Part shown: positions 8,501 to 14,847 of the stretch, piece by piece
Layout: each line of letters starts with the position of its first letter
Position numbering within the stretch: position 1 is the first letter of the stretch
Assembly (NCBI GenBank): GCA_002396505.1
Contig: DGYA01000051.1
Location: 24,697 to 43,832, forward strand
Source of the DNA: Cyanobacteria bacterium UBA5018
GTDB taxonomy: Bacteria > Cyanobacteriota > Cyanobacteriia > PCC-6307 > Cyanobiaceae
DNA length: 19,136 nucleotides
Direction: 5' to 3'
Translations under genes and position numbers: made by a program
Notes under the pieces: model-generated
The model's input: only the letters and a program-made list of their open reading frames with translations
Databases searched by the model: none
Told to the model about the DNA's origin: nothing

Positions 8501-9415
8501 CGTCCCCGGGTGGATGTAACCCTGCGCATCTCTGGCCTGTTCCGCGATGCCTTCCCCCAGCTGGTGAGCTGGTTTAATCGCGCCTGCAATATGGTTGCCC
8601 AACTAGACGAGAGCGAGGCCGATAATCCCTTGGCCGCCACCGCCCGCCGCGAGGGCCACTGGGGGCGGGTGTATGGCTCGGCGCCCGGGGCCTATGGAGC
8701 CGGGCTGCAGGGGCTGATCGATAGCGGCCAGTGGGAGAGCCGCGCTGATTTGGCCGAGGCTTTTCTCAATTGGAGCGGCTGGCGCTACGACAGCCCGGGC
8801 CTGGCGGCGGGCGATCCATCCGGCCTGGGGATTGAGGCCCAGGCCGATCGCGCCGGCCTGGAGCAGCGCCTACAACAGGTGCAGGTGATCCTGCACAACC
8901 AGGACAACCGCGAACACGACCTACTCGATTCCGATGACTACTACCAATTCCAGGGGGGACTGAGCGCCGCCGCCGAGCGGCTCCAGGGCAAGGCCCCAGC
9001 ACTCTGGTTTGCGGATCACTCGCGGCCAGAGCGGCCAAGGGTGCATCGCCTGGAGCGGGAATTAGATAAAGTTTTACGCTCCCGCGTACTCAATCCGCGC
9101 TGGATCGAGGGGATGCAGCGCCATGGTTATAAGGGGGGCTTTGAGATGGCGGCCAGCCTGGATTACCTGTTTGCCTATGACGCCAGCACCGGCCGTGTTC
9201 CCGACTGGAGCTATGGCAGCATCTGCGAGCAGTGGCTAAATAATGAGCAAGTGCGGGAATTTCTAGAACGCTGCAACCCCTGGGCACTCAGGGATATGGC
9301 CGAACGATTGCTGGAGGCCCACCATAGGGGCCTCTGGCAGGGGGCGAGCCCAAAGCAACTGGATAAGTTGCGAGAGCTGGTGGTAAGCAGTGACGGATTA
9401 ATTGAACAGAAGTAG
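5567..9415 (+). CDS. cobN: Cobaltochelatase large subunit CobN
   Basis: CobN is the large subunit of the ATP-dependent chelatase that inserts cobalt into hydrogenobyrinate a,c-diamide in corrinoid synthesis. At 1282 residues it has the usual length, and it opens with the characteristic MHRLATIPGG. Hallmarks follow in order: NYPTRNARLANGVGLDTPAS (about 383-402), a core with YHCPDLPPTH and HVGKHGNLEWLPGKG (from His553), RNFYSLDLRGLP (about 888), WGTATMRNGGED (about 933), and NREHDLLDSDDYYQFQGG (about 1115). The related magnesium chelatase ChlH is the main alternative; the N-terminus and core motifs favour CobN. Gly/Ala (about 108-118) and Leu-Pro (662-675) repeats sit in less conserved segments. 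Cyanobacteria often lack obvious CobS/CobT; ChlI/ChlD have been suggested as partners. No partner gene is in this window. Confidence 0.95.
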   Translation: MHRLATIPGGGDEADAGALIEQPPAAVLLLSSADTDLLAIDQLLASDPELLGCELRALNLAGLAHPAVVDHYLASTGRQAQLVVVRLLGGRGHWSYGLEALGRWAQQPGAGGAGGAGRQLLVMAGTAEDDRELAELGTVDPQLAMALAACLRIGGPANLRQLLLVLRALLEGRPPPPPQPEPLADPLPHDWRQEAGPRVGLIVYRALLQAGDLELMQAALDALRGRGLAPRAIWVSGLREPGVQRGVADLLEREAVQAVLCCTSFASVQFAEAGLGAPLWERLGVPVFQVLSCGRSRASWQASSIGLGPTELGLQVALPELDGRITTRIGAFKESQGASPRLAAALPRYRADGERLSWIAQLAANWIELRQTPAPERRVALVLANYPTRNARLANGVGLDTPASTALMLQWLREAGYTTGEQLPADGAALIALLLAGRTNDPESGHRPPLSHLPLAGYQNWYRQLPAAGRARLEQVWGPPEADAALERDAAGQPAFAIAGIRFGQVVVLVQPERGYDRDPSLSYHCPDLPPTHAYLAQYLWLRSSFAAQVVVHVGKHGNLEWLPGKGLGLSDACFPEWALGPLPHLYPFIVNDPGEGSQAKRRAQAVILDHLTPPLGRAGLHGELQQLEALLDEYWQARELGGERSLGLGQHLAQRLQQLQLPLELPLELPLQLPQATGPEQGAEPLTRGEQLEAQLNAADGYLCELKEAQIRLGLHTYGQLPAAERLTELLLCLARAPQEGQPGFTQAIARDLGLSLDPWTDADAAPLQPLDKQLLAAHSERPLRLVGDAVELLEQRALELLQALVNAEAMGESTAGELNAASPWGPAGPAGQAALERISRQLLPRLLACAEAERSAFLNGVAGQHIAAGPSGAPTRGRPDLLPTGRNFYSLDLRGLPTEAAWDLGRRSAELLLELHLQEQGEHLQTLALSVWGTATMRNGGEDIAQALALMGVRPVWDGPSRRLVDLELIPLSLLARPRVDVTLRISGLFRDAFPQLVSWFNRACNMVAQLDESEADNPLAATARREGHWGRVYGSAPGAYGAGLQGLIDSGQWESRADLAEAFLNWSGWRYDSPGLAAGDPSGLGIEAQADRAGLEQRLQQVQVILHNQDNREHDLLDSDDYYQFQGGLSAAAERLQGKAPALWFADHSRPERPRVHRLERELDKVLRSRVLNPRWIEGMQRHGYKGGFEMAASLDYLFAYDASTGRVPDWSYGSICEQWLNNEQVREFLERCNPWALRDMAERLLEAHHRGLWQGASPKQLDKLRELVVSSDGLIEQK
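5891..5920 (+). repeat. Gly/Ala-coding 9-base repeat in cobN
   Basis: The sequence GGTGCCGGC is repeated about three times, encoding GAGGAGGAG near residues 109-117 of CobN. It lies in a surface-like segment between conserved blocks. It keeps the frame and is probably a small flexible insertion. Confidence 0.7.
7550..7591 (+). repeat. In-frame 12-base tandem repeat (Leu-Pro-Leu-Glu) in cobN
   Basis: Three 12-base units begin at 7550, 7562 and 7574 (TTGCCCCTCGAA, TTGCCCCTGGAA, TTGCCTCTGCAA), followed by a partial unit. They encode LPLE, LPLE, LPLQ, LP from residue 662. The repeat lies in a Gln/Leu-rich connector between the core motif region and the following helical part of CobN, where family members are likely to vary in length. 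Confidence 0.88.
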
Positions 9416-9599
9416 TGATAGATAGCCGCGCAGACCTGGTCAAATACCAAGCGCACAGAACGAATCGCTCAATGAAACATCAACGCTGAATATCAATAAC
9501 CAAAAAACTGCCCAGAACAAACAGCGACAAATATGTATCTCCGAAATGCGGCGCTGAAGCTGACCGCCTAGCGCCAGCATCGGTGAGCTGAACCCAGCC
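9416..9599. other. Convergent intergenic region after cobN
   Basis: This 184-base gap lies between the 3' ends of cobN and the MGLFDRLF gene and is richer in A than its neighbours. No coding frame was seen. A weak inverted repeat, GGCGCT at 9550-9555 with AGCGCC at 9570-9575, could form a 6-base stem over a 14-base loop. It lacks a T-run on either strand, so a terminator role is only possible. Confidence 0.4.
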
Positions 9600-10145
9600 T
9601 CAGCCGTTCAGCTCCTTGACCATTTTTTTGAACGGGTCGATGGAGCCTGGCTTGGCGGTGGATTGCTGAATATAGGTAGCCTGCACTGGCTTGGCAGCCT
9701 CCGCCTGCTCTTGTTCCAGCTTGGCGGCTGCAGGTCCACCGGGATTGTTAACTGCATCTGATGAACCGCGGCGCAGCTTCTCCTGAGCAGCGGCAGACAT
9801 CGGCTTGGCAAAGGTCTTCTTCACCGGTTTGGGCACACCGCCGGTGAGGCTGATCTCCTCTTCGCTGGTGGAGCTGCCCCCCAGGCCGGGAGTAATTTGC
9901 TTCAACTCGGCTTCCATAGAGGCCACCTCGAGCACCCGCTCCTTGGTGCCAGGGCTGGCGGCGGTGCCTGGGAAGGTGCGGCGGATGGTGTTCGAACGGC
10001 GCATGAAGTTGACGTCGCCCAGGCTGCTGGCGGCATCGGGCTCCAGAAATACCGTCTCCACTTCCTGCTTCGCCTTTGGCTTGGCCGGAGGCTTGGAACT
10101 GCCGGCACCACCGCCGGATGCAAAGAGGCGATCGAACAGACCCAT
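9600..10145 (-). CDS. Lineage-specific protein of unknown function, MGLFDRLF start (181 aa)
   Basis: No named family is recognised. The protein opens with MGLFDRLF, a short amphipathic helix of the type often used for membrane or protein docking. A disordered Gly/Ser/Pro/Lys linker follows (about 9-28). Next come conserved-looking blocks: SLGDVNFMRRSNTIRRTFPG (41-60), ITPGLGGSSTSEEEISLTGGVPKPVKKTF (84-112 region) and a terminal PGSIDPFKKMVKELNG. There is no signal peptide or membrane segment, and most of the chain looks disordered. It is probably the last gene of the six-gene minus-strand run, 30 bases after the PHP gene. Motif blocks inside a disordered chain suggest an adaptor or binding partner, which is an inference. 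Confidence 0.8.
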   Translation of the reverse strand: MGLFDRLFASGGGAGSSKPPAKPKAKQEVETVFLEPDAASSLGDVNFMRRSNTIRRTFPGTAASPGTKERVLEVASMEAELKQITPGLGGSSTSEEEISLTGGVPKPVKKTFAKPMSAAAQEKLRRGSSDAVNNPGGPAAAKLEQEQAEAAKPVQATYIQQSTAKPGSIDPFKKMVKELNG

Positions 10146-10175
10146 CGGCAGTGAAGGGGAAAGCTTGTTTAAACC

Positions 10176-10829
10176 CTAGCGGCCACGCAGCGAAAAACCG
10201 TGGGTATCGGTGCCACAACTCAACAAGAGTCCATGCTTGGCAAGGCTGTCGGCGATCGCCTCACACACCAGCGGGGTGGGTTGCCAGCGCTCCTGCATGT
10301 CGTAGTCGTACCAGGCCTCGGCGCCATCGAAACCGAGCCGGACCGCTGCCGCGATCATTCGCTGGAAGGGAAGGCGGTAGCGGGCGGGGTGGGCCAGCAG
10401 CGCCAGCCCGCCGGCGGCGTGGGTGGCCTCCAACACCGCCTCGGCCCTCAAAGCATCACCCACCACCGCATTGCCCTGCAGGTAGGGGGTGAGGCTGGGA
10501 TGAACCGCTTCAAAACCCAGGGCCAGCACGTGCACCAGACAGCCCTCCAGCAGGCAGCTGATCTCCACGCCGCGCCAAAGGCTGGGTACTGGATCACCTA
10601 GCGCCGCCGCCCGCTCGAAGTGGTCGGCGATCGGCCCATAGGCGGCAAGGCTGTGGTGGTCGGTAACCGCCATGTGCTCTAGCCCAATCTCCAGGGCCTG
10701 CCGGGCCAGCTCGCCGGGGGCCATGGCGCCATCTGAATGGTGGGTGTGGCAGTGGAAGTTGAACTGGCTGGGGCAGCTGCTGGGCTGCACGCGCCTGAGC
10801 ACCGCCGCAAGGGGATGGGAGTGGCTCAT
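10176..10829 (-). CDS. PHP-domain metal-dependent phosphoesterase
   Basis: The 217 residues form a complete PHP domain. Metal-binding motifs appear in order: H26-C-H28-T-H-H-S-D33-G, TDHHS (56-60), Glu89 in RGVEIS, His100, AHPAR with His147, and GTDTHG (206-211). This matches the TrpH/YciV branch of PHP proteins, several of which act on 3',5'-bisphosphonucleotides or RNA 5' ends. The substrate here cannot be read from sequence. At 217 residues it is shorter than E. coli YciV, which has about 290. Its start overlaps the hemJ stop by four bases (ATGA), implying translational coupling. It contains the window's one clear GCGATCGC (HIP1) octamer. Confidence 0.88.
   Translation of the reverse strand: MSHSHPLAAVLRRVQPSSCPSQFNFHCHTHHSDGAMAPGELARQALEIGLEHMAVTDHHSLAAYGPIADHFERAAALGDPVPSLWRGVEISCLLEGCLVHVLALGFEAVHPSLTPYLQGNAVVGDALRAEAVLEATHAAGGLALLAHPARYRLPFQRMIAAAVRLGFDGAEAWYDYDMQERWQPTPLVCEAIADSLAKHGLLLSCGTDTHGFSLRGR
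10251..10260. repeat. HIP1 palindrome
   Basis: GGCGATCGCC contains the cyanobacterial HIP1 core GCGATCGC with the common G/C flanks. It lies within the PHP-domain gene. It was the only full octamer noticed on reading the window, which fits a picocyanobacterium better than HIP1-rich cyanobacteria. Confidence 0.75.
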
Positions 10830-11449
10830 CCCGCCGCTCCGCCAGGCAATTCCGCCGCCAACCGCTCGGCCCTCAGCCGCCGCCAGCGGGCATAGAACTG
10901 AATCGAGGCGGCCATGAACAGCACCAGGGCCACGATCAACCAGGTGGCAGCCCCGGTTGGGAACTGGTTTTTGAACACCACCAGCATCACCACGATCAGC
11001 AGCAACAGGGTGGGCAGCTCATTGAGAGCCCGCAATTGCTTGGCAGACCAATCGCACTGGCCCCGTTGCAACTGGCCCATTAGTTTGTAGCAGAAGCCGT
11101 GATAAGCCAGCAGGGCGAGCACAAAAGCGAGCTTGGCGTGCATCCAGCCCTGATGCAGCCAGGCCGGATTGACACTAAGCAGGCCCAGGGCGCAGACCAC
11201 CGCCACCACCATGCCCGGGGTGGTGATGATGTTGGCCAGGCGCCGTTCCATCAGGGCGTACTGGCTTTGGAAGGCAACCCGGAGCGTTGGCTCCAGCTCA
11301 GCCGCCTCCTGGTGATAGATAAACAGCCTCACCAGATAAAACAGGCCTGCGAACCACACCACCACCCCCACGATGTGGAGGGTTTTGAACCACAAATAGG
11401 CCTCGGGGGGCCAAATCAAGGCCAGCGAACCTGCGGTGGAAAAAGGCAT
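10826..11449 (-). CDS. hemJ: HemJ-type protoporphyrinogen IX oxidase
   Basis: HemJ oxidises protoporphyrinogen IX to protoporphyrin IX, the branch-point precursor of heme and chlorophyll, in the membrane. The 207 residues match the family closely: YLWFKTLHIVGVVVWFAGLF (18-37) carries the conserved His25, followed by RLANIITTPGM (70-80) and a GWMHAKLAF block with His104 and Lys106. Hydrophobic segments lie at about 23-43, 72-92, 105-122, 144-160 and 168-187. HemJ is the usual enzyme of this step in most cyanobacteria, replacing HemG or HemY. The stop overlaps the downstream PHP start by four bases, and the start is 38 bases after the small exported-protein gene. Confidence 0.93.
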   Translation of the reverse strand: MPFSTAGSLALIWPPEAYLWFKTLHIVGVVVWFAGLFYLVRLFIYHQEAAELEPTLRVAFQSQYALMERRLANIITTPGMVVAVVCALGLLSVNPAWLHQGWMHAKLAFVLALLAYHGFCYKLMGQLQRGQCDWSAKQLRALNELPTLLLLIVVMLVVFKNQFPTGAATWLIVALVLFMAASIQFYARWRRLRAERLAAELPGGAAG

Positions 11450-11487
11450 GCGCGGACGCGGTGGTCGAGCCGGGTGCGCAATTGAAG

Positions 11488-11970
11488 CTAAGCCCAGAGG
11501 GGCGAGGGGGGCTGTAATCCGGCCATCGGCAGCTGCGCCGGCAGCATCTCCGGCGTCGACAGCCCCGCCGGTTCAGCTGGGGAGGGGGAGCTGGGGGCCA
11601 GGCGACAGGCGCGCCGGGCCACCGCCGCCGCGTAGCCCCGCTCCACAGGCCCCTGGCGGGGGCTGATCAGGCCATCGCGACAGTCCACCACCAGCCGCTC
11701 GCGCTGACCGCTTTGGTTGCTCACCCGCAGCCGCAATTGCCAGGGGAACTGAGGGTTGCGGCTGAATTGATCGCCACACACAGGGCCAAGGCAGAGCCCC
11801 GGGGCGGCGGCAAGCGGCGATACAAAGCAGCAAAAACCGATCAAAAGGCAGATACAAACCAGGACAGGGCCAGGTAGCCAGCTCAAGCGCAGAGCCTTGA
11901 GCAGCAGTGCCCACCGCCTGATCGGCAGTGGCCACCAATTGATCAGCATTGCCCAGAAACCGGCGTTCAA
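11488..11970 (-). CDS. Small exported or membrane-anchored protein with four cysteines, unknown function
   Basis: The family is not recognised. A basic N-terminus (KALRLSWLPG) precedes a hydrophobic segment at about 35-52 ending in PLAAAP, which looks like a signal peptide cleaved after about Ala56 or an uncleaved anchor. The exported part has four cysteines (60, 65, 97 and 122), a compact region up to about 124 and a Pro-rich, disordered tail. Four cysteines in a short exported protein suggest disulfides or a metal site, by inference. The TTG start at 11970 has GGAG eight bases upstream and shares TTGA with the uvrC stop. An ATG at 11949 is the alternative and would shorten the protein by seven residues without affecting the signal. 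Confidence 0.72.
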   Translation of the reverse strand: MNAGFWAMLINWWPLPIRRWALLLKALRLSWLPGPVLVCICLLIGFCCFVSPLAAAPGLCLGPVCGDQFSRNPQFPWQLRLRVSNQSGQRERLVVDCRDGLISPRQGPVERGYAAAVARRACRLAPSSPSPAEPAGLSTPEMLPAQLPMAGLQPPSPLWA

Positions 11971-14222
11971 CAGGCCAACTCCAACCAGTGCTCAGGGTTG
12001 GAGTTGGCCTGCTCAGGGGCCGCAGCATCAATTTCGATTGGCGGCTGAGCTGCTGATGGATTTGGGGTTGAGCAATTCTCTGCACTCTTGCTCAATACTG
12101 GAATCTCGGACCCCTCAAAAAGCTGCTGATCAGGGATCGGATCCTCAAAAATTTGCTGATCGGGGATCTGATGATCAGGGATCTGATGATCAGGGTTTTG
12201 ATCTTCAAAAAATTGATCTTCAAAAATCTGATCGTCAGGGATCTGGTCTAAATCACTAGGTTGCTGCGCTTCTTGGGGGTGGAAGTACTCCCAGATTTGA
12301 GTGGCCAGCACGGCACCGACGCCAGGGGCGGCGGCGAGGGTTTGCTGACTGGCCAGCTGGATGGCATCGATGGAGCGGAAGTGGGCCAGCAGCTCCTTGA
12401 CCCGCTTGGGCCCGAGCCCGGGGATATCGGAGAGCCGCGAGCGCTTCATGCGCTCGCCCCGCTGCTGGCGATGGAAACTGACGGCAAAGCGGTGGGCCTC
12501 ATCCCGCAGGCGCCTCAACACCTGCACCCCCAGCTGCTCGGCTTCGCTGACCAGGGGCTGCTTGGCACCGGGCAGAAACACCTCCTCCCTTTGCTTGGCC
12601 AGGGAGCACACCAATAACTCGTCATCGAGACGCATTTCCCGCAGGGCCTCCATCACCGCCGAGAGCTGGCCCTTGCCGCCATCGATCATCACCAGGTCGG
12701 GCCAGTCATTGAAACCGGCGGTATGCAGGGCACTGGCTGCCCCCAACCGCAGCTGCTGGAGATCCGCCCCCTCCGCCTTGGCCTGGGCCCAGCGCCGGAA
12801 GCGGCGGCGCATGATCTCGGCCATGGCCATGAAGTCGTCCGAGTGGCCGGCGCGAATCGAACTGCTCTGAATTTTGTACTTGCGGTAGTGCTGCTTGGCC
12901 GGCAGGCCATCAATGAATACCACTTGTGAGGCCACCGCATCGCTTCCCTGGATGTGGCTGATGTCATAGCCCTCGATGCGGCGCGGCGGATTGGCCAATT
13001 CGAGCAACTGGGCCAGATCCTCTAAGGCCAGCAGGTTCTGTTCACTGGCTCTCTGGGCCCGCTGCAACTCATAGCTGGCGTTGCGCACCACCAACTCGAT
13101 CAACTCCAGCTTGGGGGCCCGCTGCGGCACCGCCAAGTGAACGCGGCGGCCGCGCTGCTCGCTGAGCCAGGTTTCAATCAAAGACTGCTGGGGCAGGGGG
13201 TAATGGAGCAAAACTTCGGGCGGAATCTCCACAGACTCCACCTGGCTGTAGTGCTCTTCCACCACCCGCTGCAGGATCAGGCCCCAGTCACTTTCGGGCA
13301 TACCCGCAGCGTCGGCGGTATAGCCCAGCCGGCCCACCAACTTGCCGGCGCGCATCTGAAACAACTGCACGGCGGCCACCCTGTCATCGGCGGCCAGGGC
13401 AATCACATCGCGACTCACCGAGCTATCGCCCAGGCTCATCTTTTGATCGGTTGTAAGACTATCTAGTCCCTGCAGTTGATCGCGCACCAGGGCGGCGGCT
13501 TCAAAGTCCAAGCGCTCGGCATAGCTCTCCATCTTCTGTTGGAGCAGCTGCAGCAACTCGTCATTGCGGCCCTGAAACACCATCGCCACCTGCCTGAGGC
13601 TGTTGTGATAGTCCTCGGAGCTGATCTTTTGCTGGCAGACGCCTGGACAACGGCCGATGTCGTAATTGAGACAGGTGCGGTCTCTGTACAGGGGTTGGGG
13701 GCGTTGCCGCAGCGGAAAGACCCGCTTCACCAGGGCCAGGGTGCGGCGCAGTAGGCCCACATCCACGTAGGGACCATAAAAACGATCCAGGGGCTTACGG
13801 AAACGTCGCTGCCGGGTGATAAAAATACGCGGATAGGGCTCACTCCAGGCAATACAGAGATAGGGATATTTTTTATCATCCTTGAGCAGCACATTAAAAT
13901 GAGGCTGGTGATTCTTGATTAAATTTGACTCAAGAGCTAGCGCTTCGGCTTCGGTATCGGTAACAATGAACTCAATCTCGCAGACCTGGCGCACCATCAA
14001 GGTGATGCGGGGGCTATGGCCATGGGCCGAGCCGGCCTGGAAGTAGCTGCGCACCCGATTGCGCAATACCTTGGCCTTGCCGATATAGAGAATGCGATCG
14101 TCACCGTCGCGCATCAAGTAGCAACCGGGCTCCGAGGGCAGGTCCTTGAGCCGCTGCTGCAGCCTTTGCGGCTGTTGGAGCAGCGGCACACCGCCGAGGC
14201 CAGCAGGGGTGTCCAGACTCAC
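11967..14222 (-). CDS. uvrC: Excinuclease UvrC with repetitive C-terminal extension
   Basis: UvrC makes both incisions in nucleotide excision repair after UvrA/UvrB recognition. Visible modules are: GIY-YIG nuclease (about 28-110; Tyr35, YIG 46-48, Arg54, Glu98); a Cys motif (Cys184, 192, 196); the UvrB-binding UVR segment (about 220-255); RNase-H-like nuclease (about 370-590; Asp420 in GYDISHIQG, Asp438, Asp514 in MIDGGKGQL, His584); and tandem helix-hairpin-helix motifs (about 597-648). E. coli UvrC has 610 residues; this one has 751. The last 100 residues follow the HhH domain and begin with nine five-residue repeats (659-703). The start overlaps the flavin-reductase-domain stop by four bases (ATGA). 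Confidence 0.97.
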   Translation of the reverse strand: MSLDTPAGLGGVPLLQQPQRLQQRLKDLPSEPGCYLMRDGDDRILYIGKAKVLRNRVRSYFQAGSAHGHSPRITLMVRQVCEIEFIVTDTEAEALALESNLIKNHQPHFNVLLKDDKKYPYLCIAWSEPYPRIFITRQRRFRKPLDRFYGPYVDVGLLRRTLALVKRVFPLRQRPQPLYRDRTCLNYDIGRCPGVCQQKISSEDYHNSLRQVAMVFQGRNDELLQLLQQKMESYAERLDFEAAALVRDQLQGLDSLTTDQKMSLGDSSVSRDVIALAADDRVAAVQLFQMRAGKLVGRLGYTADAAGMPESDWGLILQRVVEEHYSQVESVEIPPEVLLHYPLPQQSLIETWLSEQRGRRVHLAVPQRAPKLELIELVVRNASYELQRAQRASEQNLLALEDLAQLLELANPPRRIEGYDISHIQGSDAVASQVVFIDGLPAKQHYRKYKIQSSSIRAGHSDDFMAMAEIMRRRFRRWAQAKAEGADLQQLRLGAASALHTAGFNDWPDLVMIDGGKGQLSAVMEALREMRLDDELLVCSLAKQREEVFLPGAKQPLVSEAEQLGVQVLRRLRDEAHRFAVSFHRQQRGERMKRSRLSDIPGLGPKRVKELLAHFRSIDAIQLASQQTLAAAPGVGAVLATQIWEYFHPQEAQQPSDLDQIPDDQIFEDQFFEDQNPDHQIPDHQIPDQQIFEDPIPDQQLFEGSEIPVLSKSAENCSTPNPSAAQPPIEIDAAAPEQANSNPEHWLELAC
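12114..12248 (-). repeat. Nine in-frame 15-base tandem units at the end of uvrC
   Basis: Residues 659-703 of UvrC split into nine five-residue units: DQIPD, DQIFE, DQFFE, DQNPD, HQIPD, HQIPD, QQIFE, DPIPD and QQLFE. Two related unit types occur, one ending in PD and one ending in FE, both with Gln at position 2 in all but one unit. The DNA units are close to CATCAGATCCCTGAT and GATCAGATTTTTGAA. The encoded tail is acidic with a regularly spaced hydrophobic residue. It lies wholly after the helix-hairpin-helix domain, so the catalytic parts are untouched. Confidence 0.93.
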
Positions 14223-14701
14223 CCGCCGTAGGCCCAGCCGGTGCTGGCCAAATCCAGGCCCAGGCCGTCACGCAGCAGCACCGCCGTCTTCACCTCGGCC
14301 ACAAACACTGTGTGATCACCGGCCGCCACCTGACCCACCAGCTCGCATTCCACCGCCCCCAGGCCATCGCTGAGGATCGGCAGACCCAGTTCACCGCGCT
14401 GGTAGGGGGCGGCATCAAAACGGCCGCCAATACCCTGCTGGGGCTTGAAAAACACAGCCGCCAGATCCTTTTGGCCCTGATCGAGCACGTTGAGGCTGAA
14501 GCGACCGGTGCGTTGGATCATGCCATTGCTGGTGCTGTCGGCCCGCACGGCGATCACCACCAGGGGCGGCTCGAAGGAGCCCTGGGTGACCCAGCTGGCG
14601 GTGAAGCCATTCACCTCCTCCCCCTCGGCCACCCCGCAGATGAACAGACCATGGGGGATCTTGCGCAGCAGGGTCTTCTTGGCAGCGGCGTCAAGGGCCA
14701 T
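14219..14701 (-). CDS. Stand-alone flavin reductase-like (FMN-binding) domain protein
   Basis: The 160 residues form one flavin reductase-like split-barrel domain (DIM6/NTAB type). Marks are HGLFICGV (17-24), VNGFTASWVTQGSFEPPLV (30-48), the FSLNVL strand (68-73) and GDHTVFVAEV (128-137), all typical of FMN-binding reductases. The same domain occurs at the C-terminus of cyanobacterial flavodiiron proteins, but here it stands alone. The electron partner cannot be deduced. It is the apparent first gene of the six-gene minus-strand run and overlaps uvrC by four bases. No good Shine-Dalgarno sequence is seen before the ATG. Confidence 0.87.
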   Translation of the reverse strand: MALDAAAKKTLLRKIPHGLFICGVAEGEEVNGFTASWVTQGSFEPPLVVIAVRADSTSNGMIQRTGRFSLNVLDQGQKDLAAVFFKPQQGIGGRFDAAPYQRGELGLPILSDGLGAVECELVGQVAAGDHTVFVAEVKTAVLLRDGLGLDLASTGWAYGG

Positions 14702-14847
14702 GGGCGCAGGGGGTAGGGACCCCTTAACTCTAGGAATGGCTGGTCAGCCCCGGCCCAGCCGCTTCGGCCCACCAGTTCGGGCCCACCAGTTCGGGCCCAC
14801 CAGCCGCGGGCGAGTAACAGCCCCTCAGGCCCCATAAGCTGGCTGTC
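14702..14847. promoter_or_regulatory. Divergent promoter region between the uvrC run and coaD
   Basis: These 146 bases separate the starts of the flavin-reductase-domain gene and coaD, so promoters for both transcripts are expected here. The main structure is the 14-base tandem repeat at 14763-14803. No convincing -35/-10 pair or known operator could be named, and the coaD ATG has no clear ribosome-binding site. Confidence 0.45.
14763..14803 (+). repeat. 14-base tandem repeat upstream of coaD
   Basis: TTCGGGCCCACCAG occurs at 14776-14789 and 14790-14803, with a first copy lacking one G at 14763-14775. Each full unit contains the palindrome GGGCCC. The repeat ends 44 bases before the coaD start, in the shared divergent promoter region. 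It could form a repeated binding site or simply be a replication-slippage product. Confidence 0.9.

Noticed and set aside
9416..9599. Intrinsic terminator or small RNA in the cobN downstream gap
   Set aside because: The only stem is six bases with a long loop and no T-run, so no terminator or RNA is asserted.
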